From contig JAWHQI010000019.1 of the NCBI GenBank assembly GCA_033032865.1, positions 13,868,001-13,932,000 of the forward strand: DNA of 64,000 nt, given 5' to 3'. The notes under the pieces are model-generated. The model was given only the letters and a program-made list of their open reading frames with translations. It searched no databases and had not been told where the DNA came from. This document shows, one piece after another, positions 22,327 through 33,150 of this stretch (positions within the stretch are counted from its first letter, which is position 1; each line of letters opens with the position of its first letter). This DNA is from Dactylorhiza incarnata. Lineage: Eukaryota > Streptophyta > Magnoliopsida > Asparagales > Orchidaceae. The position numbers were made by a program, and so were the translations under genes.

Positions 22327-22560
22327 GGGGTTTCATGACTTGGTATTCATTGCCCGGATGGCGGAGCGCTACACATTTGCAACAAAAACATTATCTTTAT
22401 TTCTATATACTATTAAAGAGAAACATAAAAGGTATCATATCGCTCCTATGAATAGAAACGCTTCAAGCTGTCCCCGCTCTAGGTGTTTCCTAGGAGTCCC
22501 CCCCCCCCCCCCCCCCCCGGCATTCTGTAGGTGGTACATGCCTGTTTTCAACACTTCCTA
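22327..22560. other. spacer with C-run at the broken end of pol
   Basis: There is no gene here. An 18-base C-run (about 22499-22518) is flanked by CCTAGGAG words (about 22489 and 22556), with a CTAGGAGGTAT word at about 22573. The integrase reading breaks at this junction, so it probably marks a deletion. Confidence 0.55.
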
Positions 22561-24820
22561 GGAGGTATCATTACTAGGAGGTATTTCCTTTGTCCACTTG
22601 CTGGAGGAAATGGTCCTACCAGATCCATTTCCCAAATGGAGAAGAGCCAGGGGGCAGTGATTGATCGGAGGCGCTGGGCTGGTTGTAGCTGGAGTGAAGC
22701 ATAGAGTTGGCATTTCGAGCATCTCTTCGCGAACTCGTCTGCATCCTTTCTTATGGTGGGCCAAAAGTATCCCGCCCTCAGCACCCTTTTCTCCAAGGTT
22801 CGGCTCCCCGAATGGCTTCCGCATTCTCCAGCATGAATGTCTTCCAGGACTTGGGAGGCCTCCTCCTCGGACAGACACCTTGCTAGGGGGTCCGGCAGAG
22901 TTTTTCTGTAGAGTACCCCATCATTTAATAAATAGTAAGCTGACTTGTACCTGAACCAATGTTTGTCCTGGACCTCCGAGGGCAAGCACCCTGTGGTCAA
23001 GAAGGTGACCAAGGGATCCATCCATGAAGCGGGCTGGTCGATGTCCATCACCTCTCCCTCCTCGATCGAGGGCCAAAATAATTCGGTTGTTGTTCCCCCG
23101 ACTAGGGGGCCATACTTGGCCAGTCGGTCTGCTCGGGCGTTCTCCTCCCTGGTCACGTGTTGTATGGAGAAAGACTTTAAGGCGCCCACCAAGTCTTTGA
23201 CTTTTACCAGGTATCGTTGCAGTACCGGCTCTCTTGCTTCAAACTCTCCTCAGATCTGGGAGGTGACCACCAGTGAGTCAGAGTGGACTCTGATGTCATG
23301 GATTCCCAGCTCCTGGGCTAGGCGTAGTCCTGCGATCACGGCCTCATATTCTGCCTAATTGTTGGTAACGGGGAAGTGAATGCTGACGGCCTGCTCAATT
23401 CTTGTGCCCTGAGGGCTGATCAGGATGATGCCTCCTCCACAGGAATTCTTCCCCGACGCTCCATCCACGAACACTTCCCAAGCTACCTGCTGGGGTGTCT
23501 CCTCCTCGCCTACTTCCACGGTGTAGTCGGCTAGAAAATCTACCACCGCTTAGGCCTTCATGACTAGTCGGGGCACGTAGGTGACGTCGAACTCGCTAAG
23601 TTCTACTGACCATTTCTCCAATCTTCCAGAATGCTCTACTCCTTCTAGGACACTGCGGAGAGGGTGGTCGGTCACCACCTTGATCGGGTGGGCCTGAAAG
23701 TAGGGTCGGAGTCTCCGCGCTGAGACAATCAAGGCAAACGCCAATTTTTCCAGGATGGGGAGTTGGCGTTTCCCCTCCTTGCGGACTAAGACCGAGCTTA
23801 CCGCTTCCGACCCCACCCCTACGTATAGGAAGAGGTCTTCCCCCTCTCTAGGCCCCTGCAACAGGGGTACCTGGGCCAACTGGAGCTTCAAGCTTTCGAA
23901 GGCCCCTTGACACTCTACCGACCATTCGAACTTCTTACTGTCTCGGAGCGTTTTGAAGAAAGGTGAGCACTTCTCTCCTTCCCTAGAGAGGAACCTACTC
24001 AGCCCTGCTAAGCGACCTGTCAGGAGCTGAACTTCCTTGACGTTCCTGGGTGCTTCCATCTCCATTATTGTCTTTACCTTGTCCAGGTTTGGTTCTACTC
24101 CGGGAGGAGTCAAGAGGTGCCCCAAGAACTTTCCTTTTCCAGCCCCGAACACGCACTTGGCCGGATTCAGTCTCATCTTATACTTTTGCAGCGTGGCGAA
24201 GGTCTCCTCCAAGTCATGGAGGTGCTCCTCGATGCTCTTGCTTTTCACCATAAGATCGTCGACGTAGACTTCCAAGTTTCGCCCCATCTGCTCTTTGAAC
24301 ACCCTGTCCATCATGCGCTGGTAGGTCGCCCTTGCGTTTTTAAGTCCGAACGGCATCATTTTATAACAATAGCATCCGTCGTTGGTAATGAAGGACACGT
24401 GCTTTATGTCGGGTGGATGCATGCGGATTTGATGGTAACCAGAAAAAGCATCTAAAAACTCATGACAGGGAATCCGACGGCCGAATCTACTAGCTCGTCG
24501 ATTCTAGGCAAAGGGTAACAATCCTTGGGGCAAGCTTTATTAAGGATAGAAAAGTCGATACACATGCGCCAAATCCCCTCCCCCTTCTTCACCATTACAA
24601 TATTGGAGACCCAGCCTGGGTACTGGATCTCCGACACAAACCCCGCCTCCAGCAGCTTCCTGACCTCCTCTCTGATGGGCTCGGACAGGTTGGTGGTGGT
24701 TGCCCTCTTCTTCTGTTGTACAGGGTGGACTCCCTTATCCAAGTTGAGATGGTGGCATGCGACGTCCGCATCGATGCCTGGCATATCGGTTGTGCTCCAT
24801 GCGAAGATGTCTGCATTCTT
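22561..24820 (-). pseudogene. Tat pol: reverse transcriptase, RNase H and truncated integrase
   Basis: On the minus strand, RT starts near 24784 with ...LLEAGFVSEIQYPGWVSN. A 1-base loss near 24452 shifts the frame just before the palm; the active site YVDDLMVKS follows at about 24260. RNase H shows WEVFVDGASG at about 23480. The integrase zinc-binding HHCC domain (IHAGECGSH...CSKC) is at about 22670-22770. Stops that look like CAA/CAG/CGA changes interrupt it at 23550-23552, 23355-23357 and 23250-23252. The integrase ends 15-20 residues into the core, after MDLVGPFPPA, so most of the catalytic domain is missing. Confidence 0.92.
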
Positions 24821-25657
24821 CTAGATGCAGGACATAATCTTCTCCTTATCTTCTTCTTCTAGCTCCCCGCTGATCTTCACTTTTCCCGGCCTCCCGCCTT
24901 CAGATAGGATCTCCTTCTCCTCCACTCCCTCGGCAGCCTCTAGCCTTGCAACTTCTTCCATCACCAGGTCTACCGCCTCTGCCTCGTCTTTCCAGCTGAT
25001 CACGTTGACAGCATTAAGATAACACTGCCTTGCTACCTTGGGATCGCTCCAGATCTGGAACTGCACACCTCCCTGGTTATACTTCAGACACTGGTGGTAG
25101 GAGGAGGGCACACACTTGTAGGCACTGATGAGTGGCCTGCCAAAGATGGCATTGTAACTGCTAGGGGCATCTACAATGAAAAACCTGCAGCACTTGGTGG
25201 TCCCTCCCAACGTCACCACCAACTCCACACCTCCCTCTACTTCCTTTCTTTCTCCCGCAAATCCAAAGAGCGACCCTTCCGTCGAGATAACCCTCTTCTC
25301 TTCCACCTTCATGGCATTAAACGCTTTCTTAAACACGACATTGACGGAGCTCTCGTTATCCACCAGGATGCGAGAGACTGTATAGTTTTCTACCGCGGCT
25401 TTGATCACTACAGCATCGTGGAAAGGGTTTTCATTGCCCAGCATATCCTCCTCAGAAAACGTGATCCCTCCCGTCGGTGGTGAAACCTGGGTGGTTGACG
25501 CCACGCTCCTCCAGTATACGGCGTTGATACTCCCCTTCCGGGTTGACTCCAACCATGCTCCCCCGTGGATGACGCCTATTCCTCCATGAGTTCCCAAATC
25601 TCCCCAGTCCTCGCACCTCCTAGGGGCGGGGGCTCCTCCTCCTTCGATCCTCTGCAC
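24821..25657 (-). pseudogene. Tat protease region
   Basis: A 278-codon open stretch just upstream of RT holds the retropepsin-like segment: RILVDNESSVNVVF (about residues 95-108), VVTLGG and a final YNAIFGRPLI motif, as in Tat/Ogre-type proteases. The expected catalytic D-T/S-G triplet reads D-N-E here, so the enzyme is probably dead. The frame is followed by an in-frame TAG at 24821-24823 and then continues into the RT linker. Confidence 0.85.
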
Positions 25658-26157
25658 TCCTCCTCCCTCTCTCTCTTGCCACCCCTCCTAGGCCTCCTCC
25701 GCTCCTCTTCTTAGCTCCTGGAACTCCGGACACGTAGCAGTGGCATGGCCCTCTACCCGATGGAAATCGTAGTAAGGCATCGCCCGACGCTCTTCCTCAC
25801 CCCGAGGCTGTCAGTGTCTTCCCCCTCCGGCCGCGTCCTCGTCCCCTCCTAATGGCATACGCCTCCCGGGGCGGTGCCTGGTTCTGCCTCCATTGTCCTT
25901 GCCTTCGGTCGGGGGAATGACAACGATCTCGACGCTCAGGGGAGAATCTTCTTCCATGCCACTCCTGATATCCTCCTCCTGCAGGTCTCCAGGACGGCCG
26001 ATTTGGCTGGACCTGGAACCTCCTCTCCTGGTCTCGTTGACCCCTGTTCTCCCGAAACTCCCTTCCTTCTCGCTTCCTCGGCTCTTCTTTCCTCTTGGCC
26101 TCCCTCCTGCTGCCCCCGGCTTCTCCCTCTCCTCCTCCTTCCAGTCGGGCTGGCTTG
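25658..26157 (-). pseudogene. Tat gag, C-terminal basic part
   Basis: On the minus strand the frame from 26157 continues the gag of 34604-35135 exactly in phase when copia E and one copy of GCTTG are removed. It is very rich in Arg, Glu and Gly (RNA-binding-like) and ends at a stop at 25797-25799. Downstream, near 25720-25790, FHRVEGHATATC resembles the single zinc-knuckle-like motif of Tat gag proteins. Confidence 0.78.
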
Positions 26158-26607
26158 TGTTGGGTTTTTCTAGAACCATACATCAAATGTAGGCGCAGCG
26201 GAAATGAAGAGAAACAACCCAAAAGACTTTGATCGGGCCATGAATATTGAATCAAGAAGTTAATAAAAATGCTAGGTATTGAAATTACCTTGGCGGGATT
26301 GGATCAAATCCAACCTAGATGCTCCAAGAAGAAGATTGCCTTCGTCGGCTTTGTAAGAGTTCTCACGTAGAATAATGTCTACGTCTCTACAGCAGTCCAC
26401 ACGAGCCGGGAGAAGAAGACTACACCTTGCGCTTCCACGGATTGCTAGATCCACTTCAGGAAGAACAACACCGGCGACAATCGTCGGAGAGGAAGTCGGC
26501 GGAGGCGATTCAGAATGGCGGAACACTTCCGTCTAGGGTTCGAGCGAGAGCGGAACTCCTTCCGTCGGCTTCTATTTCGTAAGTCATGAGAACCCTAAAA
26601 GAAGTCA

Positions 26608-26660
26608 TATTTATACCCAAAGGATAAACAGCTTCTAGAAGAATCACTATCCGCAGACCA
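26608..26660 (-). promoter_or_regulatory. copia E LTR promoter: TATA box and CTATCCGCAGACCA motif
   Basis: On the minus strand TATAAATA (plus 26608-26615) lies 31 bp downstream of TGGTCTGCGGATAG (plus 26647-26660). The right, promoter-active LTR has the same pair at 34005-34012 and about 34044-34057, with one change in the motif. Confidence 0.68.
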
Positions 26661-26686
26661 CACAGCAAAATAGGGGCTTCTGTTAC

Positions 26687-27046
26687 AATTCGTCGGGATT
26701 CCACGGAACAGCATTCGTCGAGTTTTCACGGGACAATCCGACGAATCCCGACGAATCACATCAGACGGCAACATTTGCCGAGTTAATGCTCTCTGTGACA
26801 ATTCGTCGAGATTCCACGGAACAATCCGACGAATCCCGACGAATCCGACGAATCATGTCAGATGGCAACATTTGCCGAGTTAAGGATCTCTGTAACAATT
26901 CGTCGAGATTCCACGGAACAATCCGACGAATCCCGACGAATCCGACGAATCATGTCAGACGGCAACATTTGCCGAGTTAAGGATCTCTGTAACAATTCGT
27001 CGAGATTCCACGGAACAATCCGACGAATCCAGACAGCAACATTTGC
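26687..27046 (-). repeat. 97-bp tandem repeats in the copia E LTR
   Basis: Units start at 26687 (113-bp variant), 26800, 26897 and 26994; the last is truncated. Each contains several ATTCGTCGA / CGACGAATC words. The array lies upstream of the TATA box in the transcription sense, so it is probably U3 enhancer-like sequence. The right LTR has the same array at about 34084-34440. Confidence 0.9.
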
Positions 27047-27206
27047 TGGACTTCCCCCATTCTATATGGTGATTGGTAACCTTTACCAACATAGTCAATC
27101 TTCCAACTTCTCCACATGCTCTTATGTGCGACCCTGCAGGCTCATATCGCGTTGGCAGTGACATTACATGTTTGACCACTTCTAGATCACAATGGTAACT
27201 CCAACA

Positions 27207-28185
27207 GTCTCCCACTTGATCTTGAAAGTATCAAACAAAAACCTCACAAACAATGAGCGGCATCTAGCAATGCATCATTGCTCCCCAAGCAATAAGAGTT
27301 CATAACTCATAAGCCTTTATGACCAATGTTCCAGCGTTGTCTTTGTCCCTTTGTCCCTTACATCCGGAAAGAACTAGAGGCATGGACCGTGTCACCCTCA
27401 TAATAGCTCAATCCAAGTTTCTTGATCTAGAACGGACTTCCATAGAATGGTCAGCTCAATATCACATATTGAATCTACCAAGCATGGCCATGCATTTCTC
27501 AGTCCAATTCCACCAAGGGGCTCATGGATGCAACTCCTGTTATATAGGAGGACAAATCCCATATCTTCTCACACCCAAACACCCAAATGATTCGTAACGT
27601 ACCCAACGACCACCCTTATCATCAACCTTCTTCAAGGAAGACTTTAGATGACATCAAAGCACGCTCTTCCTCACTCGATGAATGTTGTGACTTCAGGTCA
27701 AAGGACCACAACACCATTGTCAAATGAGACCTACTTGTGACACTTTTAAGTAACAATCCACAAAGTAGTCTCAGGTTGGGTCTGTCCAGTACAACTTGTT
27801 CACTAACAAGTACCCACGTGATGACTTGATATCACAATATCATGACCTGTGAGAACCGGTCATCAGTCAACACACATGCTAGTCTTAATGTATCATCATC
27901 ACCCTTAGCTTCTACGATGATACCTCGACCAGGGACCTTTTAAGAATGAAGCTTCGAAATCATAGGCTCTCACATTCAAGTCACGTACTTGATGTCATAT
28001 GGAAGCGAACATTCTAAGGGTATTTATCACGAATTTTATTCTATCATATAGAAACAGTATATCGTAATAAAAGAACTTGCCATTAATTGTACAAGGAAAT
28101 AATTGGTACACAATTCATCATATGAATAAATAAAAATAGCCAACAGAATATATATATATTTTACATGCAACCCACAAGACTCCCA
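27207..28185 (-). other. copia E 3' untranslated region
   Basis: Almost 1 kb between the end of pol and the 3' LTR holds no coding frame on the sense strand. It is closely matched by copia C (39478-40441), so it was kept between the two families. It contains the polypurine tract at the LTR border. Confidence 0.7.
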
Positions 28186-30129
28186 CTAGAGATGATCACT
28201 CAAGTATCGTATACCCATTGATCTAGTATGACCATCATGCTTTCTCTGCGCGAGAGGCTTTGACAGTGGATCTGCAATATTCTCCTCAGTCGGCACTCTG
28301 CAAATGTTCACATCTCCTCGTTCGACAATCTCACGAATAAGATGGAACCGACGAAGTATGTGCTTGGAGCGCTGATGGGATCTAGGTTCCTTAGATTGTG
28401 CAATTGCACCATTGTTATCACAGTAGAGAACTACGGGACCAACAATGCTAGGAACTACATCTAGCTCGCCGATGAATTTCCTAATCCATACAGCCTCCTT
28501 CGCTGCGTTTGCCGCAGCGATATACTCGGCCTTAGTTGTAGAATCAGCAACTGTCTCTTGCTTGGAACTCTTCCAGCTCACAGCTCCTCCATTCAGGCAA
28601 AACACAAACCCTGACTGAGACTTCAAATCATCCCTATCAGTTTGGAAGCTGGCATCCGTGTAACCACTTACAACGAGCTCTTCCTCTCCACCATACACCA
28701 AGAATACATCCTTAGTCCTTCTCAAGTACTTCAGGATATTCTTTACGGCTATCCAGTGACATTCACCGGGATCAGACTGATACCTGCTAGTCATGCTCAA
28801 AGCAAAAGAGACATCGGGTCGAGTACATAACATTGCATACATGATTGACCCAATTGCCGAAGCATATGGAATCAACTTCATGCGGTCCTTATCATCACAA
28901 GATTTTGGACACTGGTCCTTAGAGAGATTTACACCATGAGACATGGGCAAAAATCCTTTCTTGGACTCAAGCATGTTGAACCGCTTCAACACCTTCTCAA
29001 TGTACGTACTCTGGGTCAAACCCAGCAACTTCTTCGATCTATCTCTATAGATCTTAATACCGAGTATGTAAGTCGCTTCACCTAAGTCCTTCATAGAAAA
29101 GTAGTTCCCTAGGTTGTTCTTAACAACTTTCAGGGTAGGCATGTCATTCCCGATCAACAGTATGTCATCTACATACAATATCAGGAAGACAACAATGCTC
29201 CCACTGATTCGCTTGTAAACACACGGTTCATCTTCATTCTTGACAAAACCAAACTCTTTGATCTTCTCATCAAAACGAAGATTCCAACTTCTAGAGGCCT
29301 GTTTCAATCCATAGATGGACCTATTCAGCTTGCATATTTTAGTGGCTTCATTTGGGGATACAAAACCCTCGGGTTGTGTCATGTACACTTCCTCAAGGAG
29401 GTTTCCATTTAGGAAAGCAGTTTTGACATCCATCTGCCAGATCTCGTAGTCATAATACGCAGCAATAGCAAGCAATATCCTAATGGACTTTACCATGGCA
29501 ACAGGGGAAAAGGTCTCATCATAGTCAACACCATGAATTTGCTTGAAACCTTTAGCCACCAGTCGCCCTTTGAATGTCTGTACATTCCCATCCATGTCGG
29601 TCTTCTTCTTGAAGACCCACTTGCACCCAATGGGTCGAACCCCTTCAGGTGGTTCCACCAAGTTCCAAACTTGGTTTGTATACATGGAGTCCATTTCGGA
29701 TTTCATAGCCTCAAGCCATTTGTCGGAGTCCGGTCCATTCATAGCCTCTTGGTAGGTCGCTGGTTCATCATCATGATCCAGAAACACATTACCTATTTGA
29801 GACACAAGAAATCCATATCTCTCAGGCTCAAATCTTGGTCTACCAGATCTACGTAGGACTTGTGTCTCTTGAGCAGGTTCTCCAGCTACAACATCTTGTA
29901 GTCCTGGCTCAGAATCCAATTCTGGTTCATTCACTACTTGTGGTTCTTGAACTTCTTCAAGTTCTACCTTTTGCGTCTTTCTTGACAAGAACTCTTTCTC
30001 CAAGAAGACACTCGTCCTTGCGACAAACACTTTGCCCTCAGACGGTAGGTAAAAGTAATATCCTTTCGTTTCCTTAGGATATCCCACCAGATAACACTTA
30101 TCTGATTTGGGTTCCAGCTTGTCAGGCAT
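28186..30129 (-). pseudogene. copia E pol, C-terminal half: reverse transcriptase and RNase H
   Basis: 647 codons follow the stop at 30130-30132 in the same frame. RT spans about residues 155-400 with the catalytic Asp in MDVKTAFLNG (about residue 234) and YVDD at 319-322. RNase H (about 500-640) shows TDASFQTD, AEYIAAA and YCDNNGA. The domains look intact. The upstream stop separates them from gag, protease and integrase, so the segment can be expressed only by readthrough. Copia C has a Gln codon at the position of the stop. Confidence 0.93.
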
Positions 30130-32139
30130 TTAACGGCGTACGTATGCCTCACAGCCCCAAATTTTAATGAATGACATACTAGGACGCTTCCCAGTCCATA
30201 TCTCATATGGTGTCTTTAGAACCATTTTCGTTGGAGCGCGATTCAGTGTTATTGCAGCAGTCTCTAAAGCAAAACCCCAAAAGGAAACAGGCAAGTCTGC
30301 ATGACTCATCATCGACCGTACCATGTCTAACAGAGTACGATTTCTCCTCTCAGACACACCATTATGCTGCGGTGTCCTAGGTGGAGTGAGCTGTGATACA
30401 ATACCACACTCTTTCAGATGATCACGGAACTCATGACTCAGGTATTCGCCACCTCGATCAGATCGGAGTGCTTTAACCTTCTTACCCAATTGGTTCTCCA
30501 CTTCATTCTTAAACTCTTTGAACTTTTCAAAAATTTCGGATTTGCACTTCATAAGATACACGTATCCGTATCTACTGAAATCATCAGTAAATGTAACGAA
30601 GTAGAAATACCCACCTCTAGCCATAGAACTCATGGGTCCGCATACATCACTATGTACAACACCCAAGAGATCCTCAGCCCTCTCAGTATAACCAGTGAAA
30701 GGGGCTTTAGTCATCTTGCCTAACAAACAAGACTCGCATCGCTCGAATGATTCATAATCAAATGAGTCCAATAGTCCATCTTTATGGAGCTTGTATATGC
30801 GCTTCTCGTTTATATGGCCCAAACGACAATGCCAGAGATATGTAGGATTTGAGTCATTTGTTCTTAGTCTTTTATTATTATCTACATTATAGATCGGATG
30901 GTCCAGGTTCAAAACATAAAGACCATTAAACAATTGAGCTACAGCATAACAAACATCATTCTTAAATATAGAACAACAATTGTTCATAATTATAAAAGAA
31001 AATCCAATCATGTCTAAGCATGAAATGGATATAATGTTTCTAGTTATGGCCGGAACATAATAACAATTATCAAGTTCTATTACAAGCCCACTGGGCAAAG
31101 AAAGATGGTAAACCCCTACGGCTACAGCAGCAACTCTTGCTCCATTGCCGACGCGCAGGTCCACCTCTCCTTTACTCAGCAATCTCCTCCTTCCCAGTTC
31201 CTGCACATTTGTACAAATGTGAGAACCACATCCGGTATCCAATACCCAAGATGAAGGAGCAGAAAGGTTTATCTCTATAACGTAAATATTCGAAGCAGAA
31301 GTCATACCTCCCTTCATTTTCCGCAGACCGTCAATGTATGAAGGACAATTCCTCCTCCAATGACCAGCCTTGCCACAGTGGTGGCATTTCCCTTCCTTCA
31401 CGGTGCTCTTCTTTTTCAGCGCAGAAGATTTGGGCTCAAGATGTGACTTAGGTCCCACCTTCGTCTTCTTGAAGCCCTTGGCCTTACCCTTGCCTTTATG
31501 TACCATCAATATGGGACTAGCAGGCTTGGCCTTCTTCATGTTTATCTCGGCAGTTCGCAACATGCCTAGGAGCTCGGGCAGTGTCTTGTCTATTTCATTC
31601 ATGTTGTAGTTCAAGACGAACTGCTCATAACTATCCGGCAACGATTGCAGGATAAGATCTGTGGACAACTCTTGACCCAGAGGAAAACCCAGTCTCTCCA
31701 GGTTCTCTATATACCCAATCATCTTGAGTACGTGAGTACCAACTGAGTCTCGAGCTCCCATTTTGCACTGAAATAATGCCTTCGTGACATCGAACCTCTC
31801 TTGACGAGCTTGCCCTTGAAACATTTTCTTTAGGTGCTCGTCAATCTCCTTGCACCCCATGTTCTCGTGTTGCTTCTGAAGCTCAGAGTTCATGGTGGCA
31901 AGCATAAGGCACTCGACGTCTAAGGCTTCATCGGTATACTTCTTATAAGCATCCTTATCAACACGGGACGAGTTCCCGGTCGGCACCTCGGGGGCTTCTT
32001 CTTCCAAGACGTAGAGCTTTCGCTCTTGCCTAAGAACAATTCTCAGGTTCCTATACCAGTCCATATAGTTCGTCCCACTAAGCTTGTCCTTCTCAAGGAT
32101 AGCTCTCAGGGACAAGGTGGAATGTGAACCACTTGCCAT
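30130..32139 (-). pseudogene. copia E gag, protease and integrase
   Basis: 669 codons from the ATG at 32139. Gag (about residues 1-230) starts MASGSHSTLSL. The zinc knuckle CHHCGKAGHWRRNC is at 252-265, the protease DTG at 301-303, the preintegrase motif (WHCRLGH...CESC) at about 436-472, and the integrase triad at D498, D561 and E597 (DD35E spacing). All key residues are present. The frame ends in TAA at 30130-30132, one C-to-T change from the CAA in copia C, so this is the only lesion in an otherwise full-length 1317-codon gag-pol. Confidence 0.94.
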
Positions 32140-33150
32140 GGAATTCTACAAGAATTCATGCAGAATTTAATCAGTACCTTAATTTCAAAATACAATTTAT
32201 TTTAATTTGGACTTCAATTAAATACTCCCACTATTTTATTCAAATTGATAGCCCTCACTATCAATTCGGAGAGTCCATGCGAGCTACTCTCTTAGTGGAC
32301 AAGATCTGTATTTCACCAACACCATGAGTCCGCTTTGGCGTTCCTCTCATAATGCGGTTATTTAGGTAGGCAACGCTTACCAATTGCATTCTCATGCAAC
32401 TCTTGTATGGCTGGTGAATAACTCCTTATTCGCATCCATCATATGGTGCATGCCAACCCTATGCCTCTAGGCACTCAACCTTTGAGTTCACCTAGTTAAG
32501 TTAGACCCGATGTCGACAGTGGGATATCACAATTATCCGCTCGTACCCTTACCAAGATAGATTAATGCACCTTACTTTGGCAAGCCCACACTTCATCGAT
32601 CGAGGCAGGAAGAGTGTCATCCATCGGAAGGCATCCAAACACTTAATATTTGATGAAGGGATTTTAATTTTAATAATAGGTTAACACTTAACCATGATCA
32701 ACATTTGATCAAAGTGCACATCCACAGAAAAACAAACATTCTAAAATCCACATGCATCCCTTATGTGCACAACATAAGACTAACAACCTTTGATAGACGA
32801 AAGGGCTAAATCTGGACATTTAGAACTCTTCCAAATCTTCAGATTTACATGCATTGGACAAAGGCAAAGGCAACTCGACTTAAAGTAGTAGACAAGCTCG
32901 TCTCTCATTGTTGGATTCAAAATCCAAAACAATACAAGGGTTCATTAACCACTTGAGGGACGGTTACTGCTAAGGAGACAACAATTTCTAACAATTAGAA
33001 ATAACAACGAAATCCCAGACGTTCCTGGCGGGGTTCCAAGGGGCCGCGCCCCTGGCGGGGTCTTAGGGGCAGAGCCCCTAACGGGGTCCAAGGGGCAGCG
33101 CCCCTGGCGGTGAAACAGCATTCATGACCGCAACCTACCTCTGATACCAC
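32140..33150 (-). other. copia E 5' leader with primer-binding site and hairpin array
   Basis: On the minus strand TGGTATCAGAGG (plus 33138-33149), complementary to the 3' end of initiator tRNA-Met, lies one base from the LTR. About 30 bp on, three short hairpins of the form AGGGGC-NGNGCCCCT occur in a GC-rich block (plus 33025-33115). The remaining leader is AT-richer with no long frame. Copia C has a related leader with similar hairpins. A role in RNA packaging or translation is inferred. Confidence 0.75.
33025..33115 (-). repeat. GC-rich hairpin array in the copia E leader
   Basis: Units AGGGGCCGCGCCCCT, AGGGGCAGAGCCCCT and AGGGGCAGCGCCCCT are separated by GGCGGGGT-type linkers at about 30-bp intervals. 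Each can fold into a 6-bp GC stem with a 3-base loop. Confidence 0.85.

Larger units (their letters stand above)
26158..27206 (-). repeat. copia E 3' LTR (left copy)
   Basis: 1049 bp, TGTTGGG...CTCCAACA in plus orientation. It lies next to the polypurine tract GTCTCCCACTTG (27207), which reads CAAGTGGGAGAC on the minus strand. It carries the 97-bp repeats, the CTATCCGCAGACCA motif and a TATA box. Confidence 0.95.

Noticed and set aside
21292..22338. A 348-codon open frame with 30-residue repeats that looks like a repetitive protein
   Set aside because: It is the 90-bp tandem repeat read in one frame. A unit length divisible by three keeps any frame without a stop open; there is no promoter, and the sequence between units changes freely.
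25797..26255. A separate Arg-rich protein gene running across 26158
   Set aside because: It is the gag C-terminus of the Tat element read through into the copia E LTR; the part beyond 26157 is LTR sequence.
26687..27046. A CRISPR-like array of direct repeats
   Set aside because: The 97-bp units are contiguous tandem repeats with no unique spacers, within a plant LTR.
28642..30723. Plus-strand frames across copia E
   Set aside because: They lie opposite the intact minus-strand gag-pol frame and mirror its codon structure.
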